From positions 36,837-100,836 of the forward strand of contig JACKHP010000013.1 of the NCBI GenBank assembly GCA_020638905.1: a stretch of 64,000 nt of DNA, in the 5' to 3' direction. Positions 10,182-19,600 of this stretch are shown here, one piece after another. Position numbers and translations under genes: made by a program. The DNA is from Planctomycetota bacterium (GTDB lineage Bacteria; Planctomycetota; B15-G4). The notes under the pieces were generated by a model. It searched no databases. It was not told where the DNA came from and was given only the letters and a program-made list of their open reading frames with translations. Each line of letters begins with the position of its first letter. Position 1 is the first letter of the stretch.

Positions 10182-11713
10182 ACGCGTCACGCACGATCGC
10201 GGTCGTCGGCGTCTTCGCCTGCGCGCTGCTCCTCGCGCCCGGGGCGGCGGCGCAGGACGCCGGGGAGCCGACGCGCGACGCTGCATCCGACGCCTTCGTC
10301 GAGCTGTCCGCCGGACCGCCGCGCGCGTTCGCGCACCAGGTCGTGACGCTGCGCCTGCGCTTCGGCTTCGAGGCGCGCTTCCTGGCCGACGATCTGGTGC
10401 CGCTCTTCCGGCGCGCGCTCGACGTGCCGGTGCAGGTCGTCGCGCCGGCGCTCGAAGACCCGCGCCTGCTGCCGGCGGGCGGCGGCGACGCCGAGCCGTC
10501 CGACGGGGCGTCGTTCGCGCTGGACGACGCGGTCGCGCGCGCCCGGCGCCTGCCCGACGAGCTCCGCGACGGACGCGCCTTCGCCGTCTTCGAGCTGCTG
10601 CGACGCGTGAGCGTCGACGCGCCCGGCGAAATCGACCTCGGCACGGCCGGCCTGCGCTTCGCGTACGCCACGCGCTTCCGCGACGACCTCGTGCTGGGAC
10701 GCGTGCCCGACGAACGCCTCGTGGACGAGGTCGCCTCGGCGCCCGCGACGCTCTCGGTGCTGCCGTGGCCCGACGCCGGCCGTCCCGCCGGGTTCACCGG
10801 CGCGGTGGGACGCTTCGCGCTGGACGCCTCGCTCGCGGCGCGCGAGCTCGACCTGGGCGCGGCCACGCAGCTCGTGCTGCGCGTGACGGCGCTCGACGAC
10901 GCCGACGTCACGCGTTTCGACGCGCCGACGCTGGACGAGCTGTCCGACGCGTTCCACGTGCTGGGGCGCCTCGATCGCGTCGAGGGACGCTCGCGCGTGT
11001 TCAGCTTCGACGTGCAGCCGCTGCGCGCCGACGTCGACGCGCTCCCCGCGCTGGCGTTCCCGTACCTCGACCCCGGACCGCCGGCGCGCTGGGCGGTGGC
11101 GCGCAGCGAGCCGATCGCGCTGCGCGTGCGCGACGCCGAGGGAGCTGCCGCCCGCGCGCTCGCGCCGGAGCGCACGCCGGGCGTCGACGACGTGCACGGC
11201 TTCCGCGATCCGCGCAGCGCGCCCGCGGTGCCACGGCGTCCGTCGTTGGGTTCGGCGGTGGCCTGGCTGGGACTGCCGTGGCTGCTGGCCGGCGCTCTCG
11301 CCCTGCTCGGACGCAGGCGCGAGCGCGACCTGTCCGACCCGCTCGGCGTGCGCGCGCGGCACGCGGTGCGCGGCTTCGAGCGCCACCTCGAGGTCGCTCC
11401 GGACGCGCCGCACGAGGCTCTGGCCGAGTACCTCGCGGCCCGGCTGCGGCTGCCCGCCGCGGCGGTGGTGACGCCCGAGCTCGAGGCGCTGCTCGCACGC
11501 CGGGACGTCCCGCGCGAGCTGGCGGCGCGGGCGGCGACGACGCTGCACGCGCTCGTGGCCGCGCGCTACGCGGGCGGCGCGGCGCGCGGGGCCGACCCGG
11601 GGACGTCCGCCTCGGGCGCGCGGGCAGGGGCGCACGACGGCACGCGGCGGGAGCTGCACCGGCTCGTCGCCGCGCTCGAGGCGCATTTCAGCGCACACGG
11701 AGATCCGTCGTGA
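10178..11713 (+). CDS. BatD-like membrane protein
   Basis: 511 residues. A signal peptide (ending GAAAQ) is followed by several beta-sandwich segments with the BatD-type pattern of strands (VVTLRLRFGF, ATQLVLRVTAL). One transmembrane helix lies around 361-377 (VAWLGLPWLLAGALALL), followed by a cytoplasmic helical domain. BatD proteins are large extracytoplasmic scaffolds of the MoxR/VWA system. The GTG start overlaps the previous stop (GTGA). Confidence 0.88.
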   Translation: MNASRTIAVVGVFACALLLAPGAAAQDAGEPTRDAASDAFVELSAGPPRAFAHQVVTLRLRFGFEARFLADDLVPLFRRALDVPVQVVAPALEDPRLLPAGGGDAEPSDGASFALDDAVARARRLPDELRDGRAFAVFELLRRVSVDAPGEIDLGTAGLRFAYATRFRDDLVLGRVPDERLVDEVASAPATLSVLPWPDAGRPAGFTGAVGRFALDASLAARELDLGAATQLVLRVTALDDADVTRFDAPTLDELSDAFHVLGRLDRVEGRSRVFSFDVQPLRADVDALPALAFPYLDPGPPARWAVARSEPIALRVRDAEGAAARALAPERTPGVDDVHGFRDPRSAPAVPRRPSLGSAVAWLGLPWLLAGALALLGRRRERDLSDPLGVRARHAVRGFERHLEVAPDAPHEALAEYLAARLRLPAAAVVTPELEALLARRDVPRELAARAATTLHALVAARYAGGAARGADPGTSASGARAGAHDGTRRELHRLVAALEAHFSAHGDPS

Positions 11714-12486
11714 GCCGACTGCGCACCCTCGTCGTCTGCCTCGGCGCCGTGTGGCTGCTGGCGTGCGGCGCGTCCGACGCCTGGGCATCCGACGCGAGCT
11801 CCTCCGACCCGGCGTCCGCCGCGCTCGTCGAGCGCGCGGCGCGCGCGTACGACGCGGGACGCTGGGACGAGGCGTCCGACGCGCTGGCCCTACTGCTCGG
11901 CCACGACGACGTCTCGCGCGGACTCGTGCTGGCCGACCTGGGGGCGTGCGCCTTCCGCCGCGGACGCGACGCGACGGCGGTGCTCTGCTTCCGGCGTGCG
12001 CTGCGCCACCTGCCGCGCGACGCCGGACTGCGCGCGGACCTCGCCGTCGCACGTCGGAAGCTCGGCCTCGAACCGCCGCGCGAGGAGACCTTCGCCGACT
12101 CGCTCGGCCGCCTGCTCGCGCTGCTCACGCCGCGCGAGCACCTGCTCCTCGCCGCCGGGCTCGAGTTGGCGGGACTGCTGCTGTTCGTGCTCGCGCGCAC
12201 GCGTCCCGTCCTGCGCCGGATCGGCGCGGCGCTCGTGCTGCTCGCGCTGCTGGGCGTCGGACGCCTGCTCGTCGAACGCCTCGATCCGCCGCCGGTCGAG
12301 GGCGTCCTGCTCACCGACATCGGCGTGCTGCACGCCGAACCCGACGCCGAGGCGCCGGAGAGCGGCACGTTGCGCGCCGGGGACGAGGTGGTGGTCACCG
12401 CGCGCCGCGACGGCTGGCTCTCCGTGGTGCATCCGCGCGGCGAGGGCTGGATCGCCGCGCACCTCGTGGGTCTCGTCGAGGACTGA
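11710..12486 (+). CDS. TPR and SH3 domain membrane protein, BatE-like
   Basis: 258 residues. A signal or lipobox-like segment (LLAC, Cys19) is followed by a tetratricopeptide-type pair (AYDAGRWDEASDAL, then AVLCFRRALRHLPRDAGLR). Two membrane helices lie near 140-160 and 167-180, and a C-terminal bacterial SH3 domain (about 195-258) contains GWLSVVHPRGEGWI. This order is that of BatE-type proteins closing Bat operons. The GTG start overlaps the BatD stop. It is the last gene of the operon and faces the convergent gene at 12502. Confidence 0.9.
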   Translation: MSRLRTLVVCLGAVWLLACGASDAWASDASSSDPASAALVERAARAYDAGRWDEASDALALLLGHDDVSRGLVLADLGACAFRRGRDATAVLCFRRALRHLPRDAGLRADLAVARRKLGLEPPREETFADSLGRLLALLTPREHLLLAAGLELAGLLLFVLARTRPVLRRIGAALVLLALLGVGRLLVERLDPPPVEGVLLTDIGVLHAEPDAEAPESGTLRAGDEVVVTARRDGWLSVVHPRGEGWIAAHLVGLVED

Positions 12487-12501
12487 GGCGCGCGGCGACG
12501 C

Positions 12502-12876
12502 CTACGGCCGACGGCTGTCGGCGGTGCGGACCGCCGGCGATCCGCCGCGCAGTGCGGCGAAGCGCCGCGCACGCCGCCGCATGGCGTCCGAGAAGACGGC
12601 GAAGAGCACGAACTGCACAGCGTGCGAGATCTGGGGGAGTGTCGCGAGCACGCCCCCCATGCTCTCGGACGCCGCCCGGCCGAGCGCCGCGGGGACGATC
12701 AGACCGAGGTTCAACAGGCTGACCACGAGCAGGCCGAACGCGTATCGCCGGTAGCGTCGCTCGAGCTTCTCGACGATCGCGTCGGCGTCGCCCGCCGCGA
12801 GCGCCTTCCGCTCGGCGTAGAGCAGCTCGCCCCGCGCCTCCTCGCGCACGCGCTCGGCGAACGCGTCGTCGCGCAC
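12502..12876 (-). CDS. Small membrane protein of unknown function
   Basis: 124 residues from the GTG at 12876, which has a GGGAGGG ribosome-binding site about 10 nt upstream. An in-frame CTG at 12915 overlaps the stop of the preceding FG-GAP gene as CTGA, mimicking the overlaps seen elsewhere, and would give 137 residues. The protein has a charged N-terminal helix followed by two transmembrane segments (YAFGLLVVSLLNLGLIVPAA and VQFVLFAVF) and a basic tail. No family was recognised. Confidence 0.72.
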   Translation of the reverse strand: MRDDAFAERVREEARGELLYAERKALAAGDADAIVEKLERRYRRYAFGLLVVSLLNLGLIVPAALGRAASESMGGVLATLPQISHAVQFVLFAVFSDAMRRRARRFAALRGGSPAVRTADSRRP

Positions 12877-12911
12877 GCCCCGCGGACCCTCCCGCGTCGT
12901 CGTCCCGTCGC

Positions 12912-15638
12912 TCAGCGCAGGTCTCCCGAGGTGGCCGAGAGCGCGTTGCTGGCGGCCCAGCCGCCGACGGCCTTTGAATCCTGCATCCAGGCCTGGAAGT
13001 AGAGCGTCGCCCCCTGCGGCACGCCGGGCCAGGTCAGGTCGAACACGTGCGCGCCGACCGAGTCGGTGAACAGGCCGTCGAGGACCACGTTCGGCGTCGG
13101 CACGAGGTAGCCTCCGAAGTACGGCGTGTGCCCCGCACCGTGGCCCATGAGCAGCATGAGCGGCGCGAGGAACGGACCCTTCGCGAGGTCGAGCCTGATC
13201 GGACGACCGGGCTCGAGGTCGCCCTCGCCCACCAGCTTGGGGATGCCGCGCTGGCCCGCGAGGCCGGCGCCCATGTTCTGCCAGGGGAAGCGCTTCAGGT
13301 CGAACGTGTGGACGTGCACCTCCTTGCCCGTGTCGCCTTCGGCGGTGAAGACCAGCTCGAGCCGGCCGTCGCCGTCGACGTCGCCGATGCCCGAGACGCC
13401 GCGCCCGAACTCGTCGTGGTCGCTGTCGGCCTCGATCGTCGCGAGCACCGCGGCGTCCTTGCCGGAGAACAGCCGGACGAAGCCGGTGTCGACGCCCTTG
13501 CCGCTGCTGTCGGTGGCGCCGGCGGCGAAGTCGGGGACGCCGTCGCCGTCGACGTCGCCGAGCGCGCCCGTGTGCGCGCCCAGGCGGTCCTTGGCGCCGA
13601 GGCCGAAGAGCGTGTAGATCGCGTCGCCCGACTTGCCCGAGAAGACGCGCGCGACGCCCGCCGACGAGCCCTGCGGATCGGCCAGCGGCGCGCCGGCGAT
13701 GAAGTCGCCGATGCCGTCGCCGTCGATGTCGCCGAGCGCGGTGAGCGAACGTCCGAAGCGGTCGCCGTGGCTCACGCCATGGAGCGTGTAGGCCGTGTCG
13801 CCGGTGCGCCCGAGGAACACGCGCACGTAGCCCGTCGCGTCGTCGCCGGGATTCGGCGCACCGGCCGCGAAGTCGTCCCAGCCGTCGAGGTCGATGTCGC
13901 CGATGCCCGCCACCGAACCGCCGAGCTGGTCGTTCACCGCGTCGCCCGCGGGAGCGTAGAGCGACTCGCCGTTGCGTCCCGAGTAGACGTGGGCGCGACC
14001 CTCCTGGCTGGACGGCGCGTCCTCGCGCGGCGCGCCGACGAGCACGTCGAGGATGCCGTCGGCGTTCACGTCGCCGGCGGCCGAGACCTTCGCGCCCATG
14101 CCGGAGCCGGGCAGGCCGACCCACTCGTAGATCGTCTGGCCGCTGCGACCCGACACGAGCCGCGCCAGGCCACGCTCGCCGTCGTACAGGCGCGCGCCGA
14201 CGAGCGCGTCGTCACGTCCGTCGCCGTCGACGTCGCCGACCACGGCGCACGAGAACCCGAAGTACGAGGACGACGGCCCGTCGAGCGTGTGCAGGATCTC
14301 GCCGTCGTACCCGCGCACGAGCCAGGCGCGGTTCATGAAGCGGTCGCCGACCACGAAGTCGGACAGGCCGTCGCCGTCGAAGTCGCCCGGGCCGTCGGCC
14401 GACGTGCCGCCCTGCGCGAGCTGGTAGAGCGGCGACGGGACGCGTCCCGAGATGATCCACACGGGGCGCGAGACGCAGATGTCGGCGTGCCCGTCGCGGT
14501 CGATGTCGCCCAGGCCCACGGCCGAACGCGCCACGTCCTCGACGAAGAAGATCGTCCGGCCGCCGTCGCCGGCCAGCACCCAGGTGCCCTTCGCGCCGCT
14601 CACGAGCACGTCGGCCCGTCCGTCGCGGTCGACGTCGCCGGGGACGCCGACGACCGAGCCATAGAGCCCCCCGTCGGTCTCGCCGTCGACGTGGAACAGC
14701 TCGCCTCCGTCGGCGCCCGAGAAGACCGAGACGCGTCCGCGCTCGACGTGGTGCATGCCGTACTCGGGCGCACCCACCGCGACGTCGGGCACCTCGTCTC
14801 CGTCGACGTCGCCCAGGCCCGCGGAGCCCGCGCCGAAGCGTCCGCCCTGGGCGGTGCCCTCGAGGAGCGCGAGCACCTTCAGGTCGCGTCCCGAGAAGAT
14901 CGCCACGAGGCCGGTGTTGGCGTTCGCGCCCGGCGCGCCGGCCACGAGCTCGCGCAGGCCGTCGCCGTCGAGGTCGCCGAGGTCGCTCAGCGACCAGCCG
15001 AGCTGCGCCAGCGGGACGGGCGAGTCGTAGTGGAACAGCTCGAGACCGGTGGCGCCGGACACGACCGTGAGACGTCCCCCGTTCGGCACGAGCGCCGCCT
15101 TGTTCGGCGACGACACGCAGAAGTCGGGGAAGCCGTCGTGGTCGACGTCGTCCATCGGCGCGAGCGCGAAGCCGAGCCGCTCGCCGACGTCGGTGCCGGC
15201 GAGGTTGTAGAGCACGACGCCGGTCGCGCCGGAGAAGACCGTCAGGCGTCCCGCGGTGCCCGTGGCGGCGTCGGTGCCGGGTGCGCCCACGCACGCGTCG
15301 GGGACGCCGTCGCCGTTCACGTCGCCGATGTCGAGCACCGCGTGCCCGAAGTCGGATCCGGTGTACGGGGGCACGAGCTTGCGGATCGAGCTGCCGTCCT
15401 TGCCCGAGCGGACGTCGACGAAGCCCTTGACCGAGCCGACCGTCGGCGTGGCCGCGACGAGCACGTCGATGAAACCGTCGAGGTCGACGTCGGCGATGGG
15501 CGCCACGCCGTCTCCGTAGAGCACGTTGGGCGTGGTGTCGTCGAACTCGAGCAGCACGGGCTGCGCGTGGACGCCGCGAGACGCGACGAGCACGACGAGG
15601 CAGGTGACGACGGTACGGAGGATGACCTTCGGCTTCAT
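12912..15638 (-). CDS. Secreted FG-GAP (integrin alpha-like) repeat protein
   Basis: 908 residues. A signal peptide ends GVHAQ. About a dozen FG-GAP/VCBS-type repeats follow, each with a calcium-binding DxDxDGxxD motif such as GDVNGDGVPD and GDIDGDGIGD and a VFSG strand, predicting an extracellular beta-propeller. The C-terminal 40 residues (WPGVPQGATLYFQAW followed by SNAL) form a tail also present in the 61-residue frame at 53353. Such tails are probably recognition or packing modules of secreted proteins. The ATG start is set by the signal peptide. Adhesion or surface binding is likely, but the ligand is unknown. Confidence 0.92.
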   Translation of the reverse strand: MKPKVILRTVVTCLVVLVASRGVHAQPVLLEFDDTTPNVLYGDGVAPIADVDLDGFIDVLVAATPTVGSVKGFVDVRSGKDGSSIRKLVPPYTGSDFGHAVLDIGDVNGDGVPDACVGAPGTDAATGTAGRLTVFSGATGVVLYNLAGTDVGERLGFALAPMDDVDHDGFPDFCVSSPNKAALVPNGGRLTVVSGATGLELFHYDSPVPLAQLGWSLSDLGDLDGDGLRELVAGAPGANANTGLVAIFSGRDLKVLALLEGTAQGGRFGAGSAGLGDVDGDEVPDVAVGAPEYGMHHVERGRVSVFSGADGGELFHVDGETDGGLYGSVVGVPGDVDRDGRADVLVSGAKGTWVLAGDGGRTIFFVEDVARSAVGLGDIDRDGHADICVSRPVWIISGRVPSPLYQLAQGGTSADGPGDFDGDGLSDFVVGDRFMNRAWLVRGYDGEILHTLDGPSSSYFGFSCAVVGDVDGDGRDDALVGARLYDGERGLARLVSGRSGQTIYEWVGLPGSGMGAKVSAAGDVNADGILDVLVGAPREDAPSSQEGRAHVYSGRNGESLYAPAGDAVNDQLGGSVAGIGDIDLDGWDDFAAGAPNPGDDATGYVRVFLGRTGDTAYTLHGVSHGDRFGRSLTALGDIDGDGIGDFIAGAPLADPQGSSAGVARVFSGKSGDAIYTLFGLGAKDRLGAHTGALGDVDGDGVPDFAAGATDSSGKGVDTGFVRLFSGKDAAVLATIEADSDHDEFGRGVSGIGDVDGDGRLELVFTAEGDTGKEVHVHTFDLKRFPWQNMGAGLAGQRGIPKLVGEGDLEPGRPIRLDLAKGPFLAPLMLLMGHGAGHTPYFGGYLVPTPNVVLDGLFTDSVGAHVFDLTWPGVPQGATLYFQAWMQDSKAVGGWAASNALSATSGDLR

Positions 15639-15803
15639 GGCGCTCGACTCCCGATGCGGCGGCTTCCCCGGGGACGCGGGCCCTGCCCGGCACGGCGTCC
15701 GGACCGCAGGATACCGTGGCGCCGACGATCCGGGGGGCGAACCTGCAGAGCGCCATCCGTGCGCCGGCACCGCAGCCCGAATCCTGAGGGCGGCGCCGAC
15801 GGC

Positions 15804-15832
15804 TTGACGCCTTGGGACGGCGGGCCGATCCT
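15804..15832 (+). promoter_or_regulatory. Putative sigma-70-type promoter of the first ECF sigma gene
   Basis: TTGACG (15804-15809) and GATCCT (15827-15832) are separated by 17 bp, 32 bp before the ATG at 15865. The 226-bp spacer between the divergent FG-GAP and sigma genes holds nothing else recognisable. A GGGAG ribosome-binding site sits just before the ATG. Confidence 0.45.
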
Positions 15833-15864
15833 GGCCCGTCGCGCCTGACCCACCGGGAGAGCCC

Positions 15865-16530
15865 ATGGACGAGACCGACCGCGCCCCCACCGGCGGCACG
15901 CTGGACGCCGAGCTCACGCGCTCGATCGAGCTCGTCGAACGCGCCCAGTCCGGCGACCTCGAGGCCTACAACCGGCTCTTCGAACGCTACTACGAGCGCG
16001 TCCTGCGCATCGTCAAGATCAGGCTCGGGCCGCGGGCGCGCAGCTACGTCGAGGCCGAGGACATCGTGCAGGAGACGTTCATCGCCGCGGTGCGCACGTT
16101 CGAGCGTTTCGAGATGCGCAGCGAGTCGAGCCTGATCAACTGGATGGCCAAGCTCGCCGAGCACAAGATCAAGGAATCGGTCGACTACTTCCACGCGCAG
16201 AAGCGCGACCGCCGCCGCGAGCGCGCGTTCGTCTACGTGCGCAACGCGATGGACAGCGGCTCGCTGCACTTCGACCCGCCGGCCGACATCGACATCCCGC
16301 TCGACGCCGTCGAGAAGAGCGAGCTCAAGCTCATCATCGAGGAGTGCCTCTCCGAGCTCTCCGAGACGCACCGCGAGGTGATCCTGCTGCGGCTCTACGC
16401 CAAGGGCAGCTGGGACTGGATCGCCGAGCAGATCGGACGCCCCACCGAGGGCGCCGCGCGCGAGCTGTTCCGGCGCGCGAAGATCGCGCTCGTGAACCGC
16501 GTCTCGCAGAAGATGGAGATGGGCGACTGA
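15865..16530 (+). CDS. ECF-type RNA polymerase sigma factor
   Basis: 221 residues. Region 2 (YNRLFERYYERVLRIV to EAEDIVQETFIAAV) binds core enzyme and the -10 element. Region 4 (LSELSETHREVILLRLY, then WDWIAEQIGRPTEGAAREL) has the helix-turn-helix for the -35 element. There is no anti-sigma gene next to it. Instead the neighbour downstream is a membrane Ser/Thr kinase with WD40 repeats, a pairing common in planctomycetes, where the kinase is thought to control the sigma factor. That link is an inference here. Confidence 0.95.
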   Translation: MDETDRAPTGGTLDAELTRSIELVERAQSGDLEAYNRLFERYYERVLRIVKIRLGPRARSYVEAEDIVQETFIAAVRTFERFEMRSESSLINWMAKLAEHKIKESVDYFHAQKRDRRRERAFVYVRNAMDSGSLHFDPPADIDIPLDAVEKSELKLIIEECLSELSETHREVILLRLYAKGSWDWIAEQIGRPTEGAARELFRRAKIALVNRVSQKMEMGD

Positions 16531-16618
16531 CGGGCGGAGGGACGGGCACGCGCCGCGCCGCACCGGTACGATGCGCGCTCCGGCGTCCCCTCGGCGCCCG
16601 CCACCGGACCGAACCTCC

Positions 16619-19600
16619 ATGACGCAGCGATCCCCGGCCCCGCACGGCGACGGCGCGCGCGACGTCACGCCCGACGAGGTCGAGGCGCTGTTCGACGCGT
16701 GGCTCGCGCGCAGCGAGCGCGAGGGACCGGAGAGCGCCGACTTCGACGCGTTCTGCGCCGAGCATCCCCGGGCCGAGGCCCAGCTGCGCCGGCTGCGGGC
16801 GGCCTTCGACCGCTTCGGCGGCGAGGTCGACGTCATCGACGACGAGCTCGAGCGCTCGACGAGCGGCGGGGACGCGGCGCGCGGCGCGGGCCCGCGCCGC
16901 GCCGACGACGGGTCGTCCGACACGCCGACGAAGATGCTGCTCGCGGCGCTCGGCGACGAGACGTCGCAGCCCGACGCGGGCGACGGCCATCCCACGGTCG
17001 AGCTCGACCTCGAGGGGGCCGGGACCGCACCGGACAGCCGCGAGGGCGCCACGGTGGCGCGTTCGTTCGCCCACGTCGTCGAGCGCCTCGGGCGCGCTCG
17101 TCCCGCGTACCGCCGCTACACGAACGGACGCGAGGTCGCGCGCGGCGGCATGGGCGCGATCCTGAAGGCCTGGGACAGCGACCTGCGCCGCTACCTCGCG
17201 ATGAAGATCATGCTGCCGGCGCGCGGCGACGCGTCCGACGCCGGGGCCGAGGAGCGCCGCCTCGCGCGCTTCCTCGAGGAGGCGCAGATCACCGGGCAGC
17301 TCGACCACCCGGGCATCGTCCCCGTGCACGAGATCGGGCGCGACGCGCAGGGGCGCCTGTTCTTCACGATGCGCTTCGTGCGCGGGCGCAGCTTCGGCGA
17401 GATCGTCGACCTCGTGCACGCCGGCGGCAAGGACGGCTGGACGCTGCCGCGCGCGCTCGACGTGCTGCTCAAGGTCTGCGACACGCTCGCGTACGCGCAC
17501 AGCAAGGACGTCGTCCATCGCGACATCAAGCCGGCCAACGTCATGGTCGGCCGCTTCGGCGAGGTGTACGTGATGGACTGGGGCCTGGCCAAGGTCATGG
17601 GACGCACCCAGGCCGCGCCCGTCGCCCAGACCGACACGGGTCAGACCGACGGCACGCTCGTGCAGGTGCAGAGCGACCGGCGCGACCACGGCAGCGATCC
17701 GGCGAGCCCGCTGCGCACCGTCGAGGGCGCGGTGGTCGGCACGCCCGCCTACATGTCCCCCGAGCAGGCCCTGGGACGCAGCGAATCGGTCGGACCCGCC
17801 ACCGACGTGTACGCGGTGGGCGCGCTCATGTACTTCCTGCTCTCGGGCCAGGCGCCGTACATGCGGCGCGGGCAGCGGCTCGGCAGCAAGTCGGTGCTCG
17901 AGGCGGTGCGCGCGGGACCGCCGCGTCCGGTCACGAGCCTCAAGCGCCGGCTGCCGGCCGACCTCGTGTCGATCTGCAACAAGGCCATGCGACGCGAGAT
18001 CCGCGAGCGCTACCCGACGATGCGCGCCATGGCCGACGACCTGCGCGCCTTCGTCGAGGGACGCGTCGTGCGCGCCTCGCGCACGGGCGCGCTGGCCGAG
18101 CTGCGCAAGTGGATCGTGCGCAACAAGGGCGGCGCCACGGTGGCGCTCGTCTCGTTCGTGGTGCTGCTCGGCGCGCTGTTCTTCCTGCTCGACCTCAACG
18201 ACAAGCTGAGCCGCGAGAAGATCGTGGCGCGCGACGCGGCGGTCGAGGCGTCCGCGAGCGAGCTGCGCGCGCGGGCCAGCGCCGAGGCCGCGCTGCACGG
18301 CGAGCGCCTGGCGAAGGAGCGCGAGTCCGAGGCCGTGGCCGCGCGCGAACGGGAGGCGCGCGCCACGTACGCCGCGAACATCGAGGCCGCCGACGGACGG
18401 CTGCGCTACGCCGAGGTGACCGAGGCCGAGCGACGGCTGGCGGCCTGTCCCGAGGAGCTGCGCAGGTTCGAGTGGGCGTACCTGCGGCTCGTGGCCGACG
18501 GCAGCCTGGCGACCGTCGCCGCCCACGACGGACGCATCAGCGACGCGGCCTTCGCGCGCCTCGGCTCCGACTTCGTGACCGGCTCGCTCGACGGCAGCGC
18601 CGTCGTGTGGAACAAGAACACGCGCACCGAGGTGACGCGCGTCGACCACGGGCGTCCGGTCACGGCGGTCTCGTACGACCCGGGCTCGCCGGTGGCGGCG
18701 CTCGGCGACGACCAGGGCGAGATCGTGCTCTTCGACGCGTTCGAGGGCACGCTCCTGCAACACCTGCGCAGCACGCGGCGCACCGGCGCGGTGACCGCGC
18801 TGCTGTTCGGTCCCCAGGGCGGCGGCCTGCTGCTCGCCGGTTACGCCGGCGGCAGCGTGGCCGCCTGGAACCTCGCCACCCAGCGCGAGATCCCCTTCGT
18901 GGGACACACGCGCCAGGTCACCGACCTCTCGCTCTCCGCGCTGGGCGACACCTTCGTGTCGGGCTCGACCGACGGCGCGATCCACGTCTGGGACGCGTCG
19001 GCGCGCGACACCGGTCCGCTCTTCTCGTACTACGACGCGCGCGGCGCGGTCGAGGCGGTCGCGATGAGTCCCACCGGCGACCAGATCGCGGCCGGGACCG
19101 AGCGCGGCAAGCTGCACGTGTTCTCGATCTCGGGCGAACTGCCGCCGATCGAGGTCGACACCGACGGCGCCGTGGCGGCGCTGGCGTTCACGACCGACGG
19201 GGCGAGCGTGCTGTGCGCCGGCGCCGGACGCAGCGTGCAGCGCTTCGACGCGTTCACCGGCGAGCTGCAGACGCGTCTGCTCGGACACCGCGCGCCCGTG
19301 ACGTGCGTGGCCGTCGACCCCGACGGCGCGCTGTTCGTGACCGGCGCCGAGGACGGCCAGCTGCGCGTGTGGGACGCGTCCTCGCTCTCGGGCGCCACCG
19401 CGTTCGGCGGCGACATGGGTGCCCCGCGCTCGCTCGCGCTCTCGCCCGACGGACGCCGTGCGCTCACGTCCTCCGACGACGGGCGCGTCGTGCTGTGGGA
19501 CGCCCGGGCGCGCCTGCCGCTCGACCTGCTCGACCTCGAGCCGCCGGCCTTCCACGAGGTGGCGTGGTCGCCGACGGGCGGCAGCGTCGCGCTCGGTCCC

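Noticed and set aside
13047..15848. 933-codon plus-strand frame opposite the FG-GAP gene
   Set aside because: It is an antisense image of the Asp/Gly-rich repeats; the minus strand has a signal peptide, calcium motifs and a proper start.
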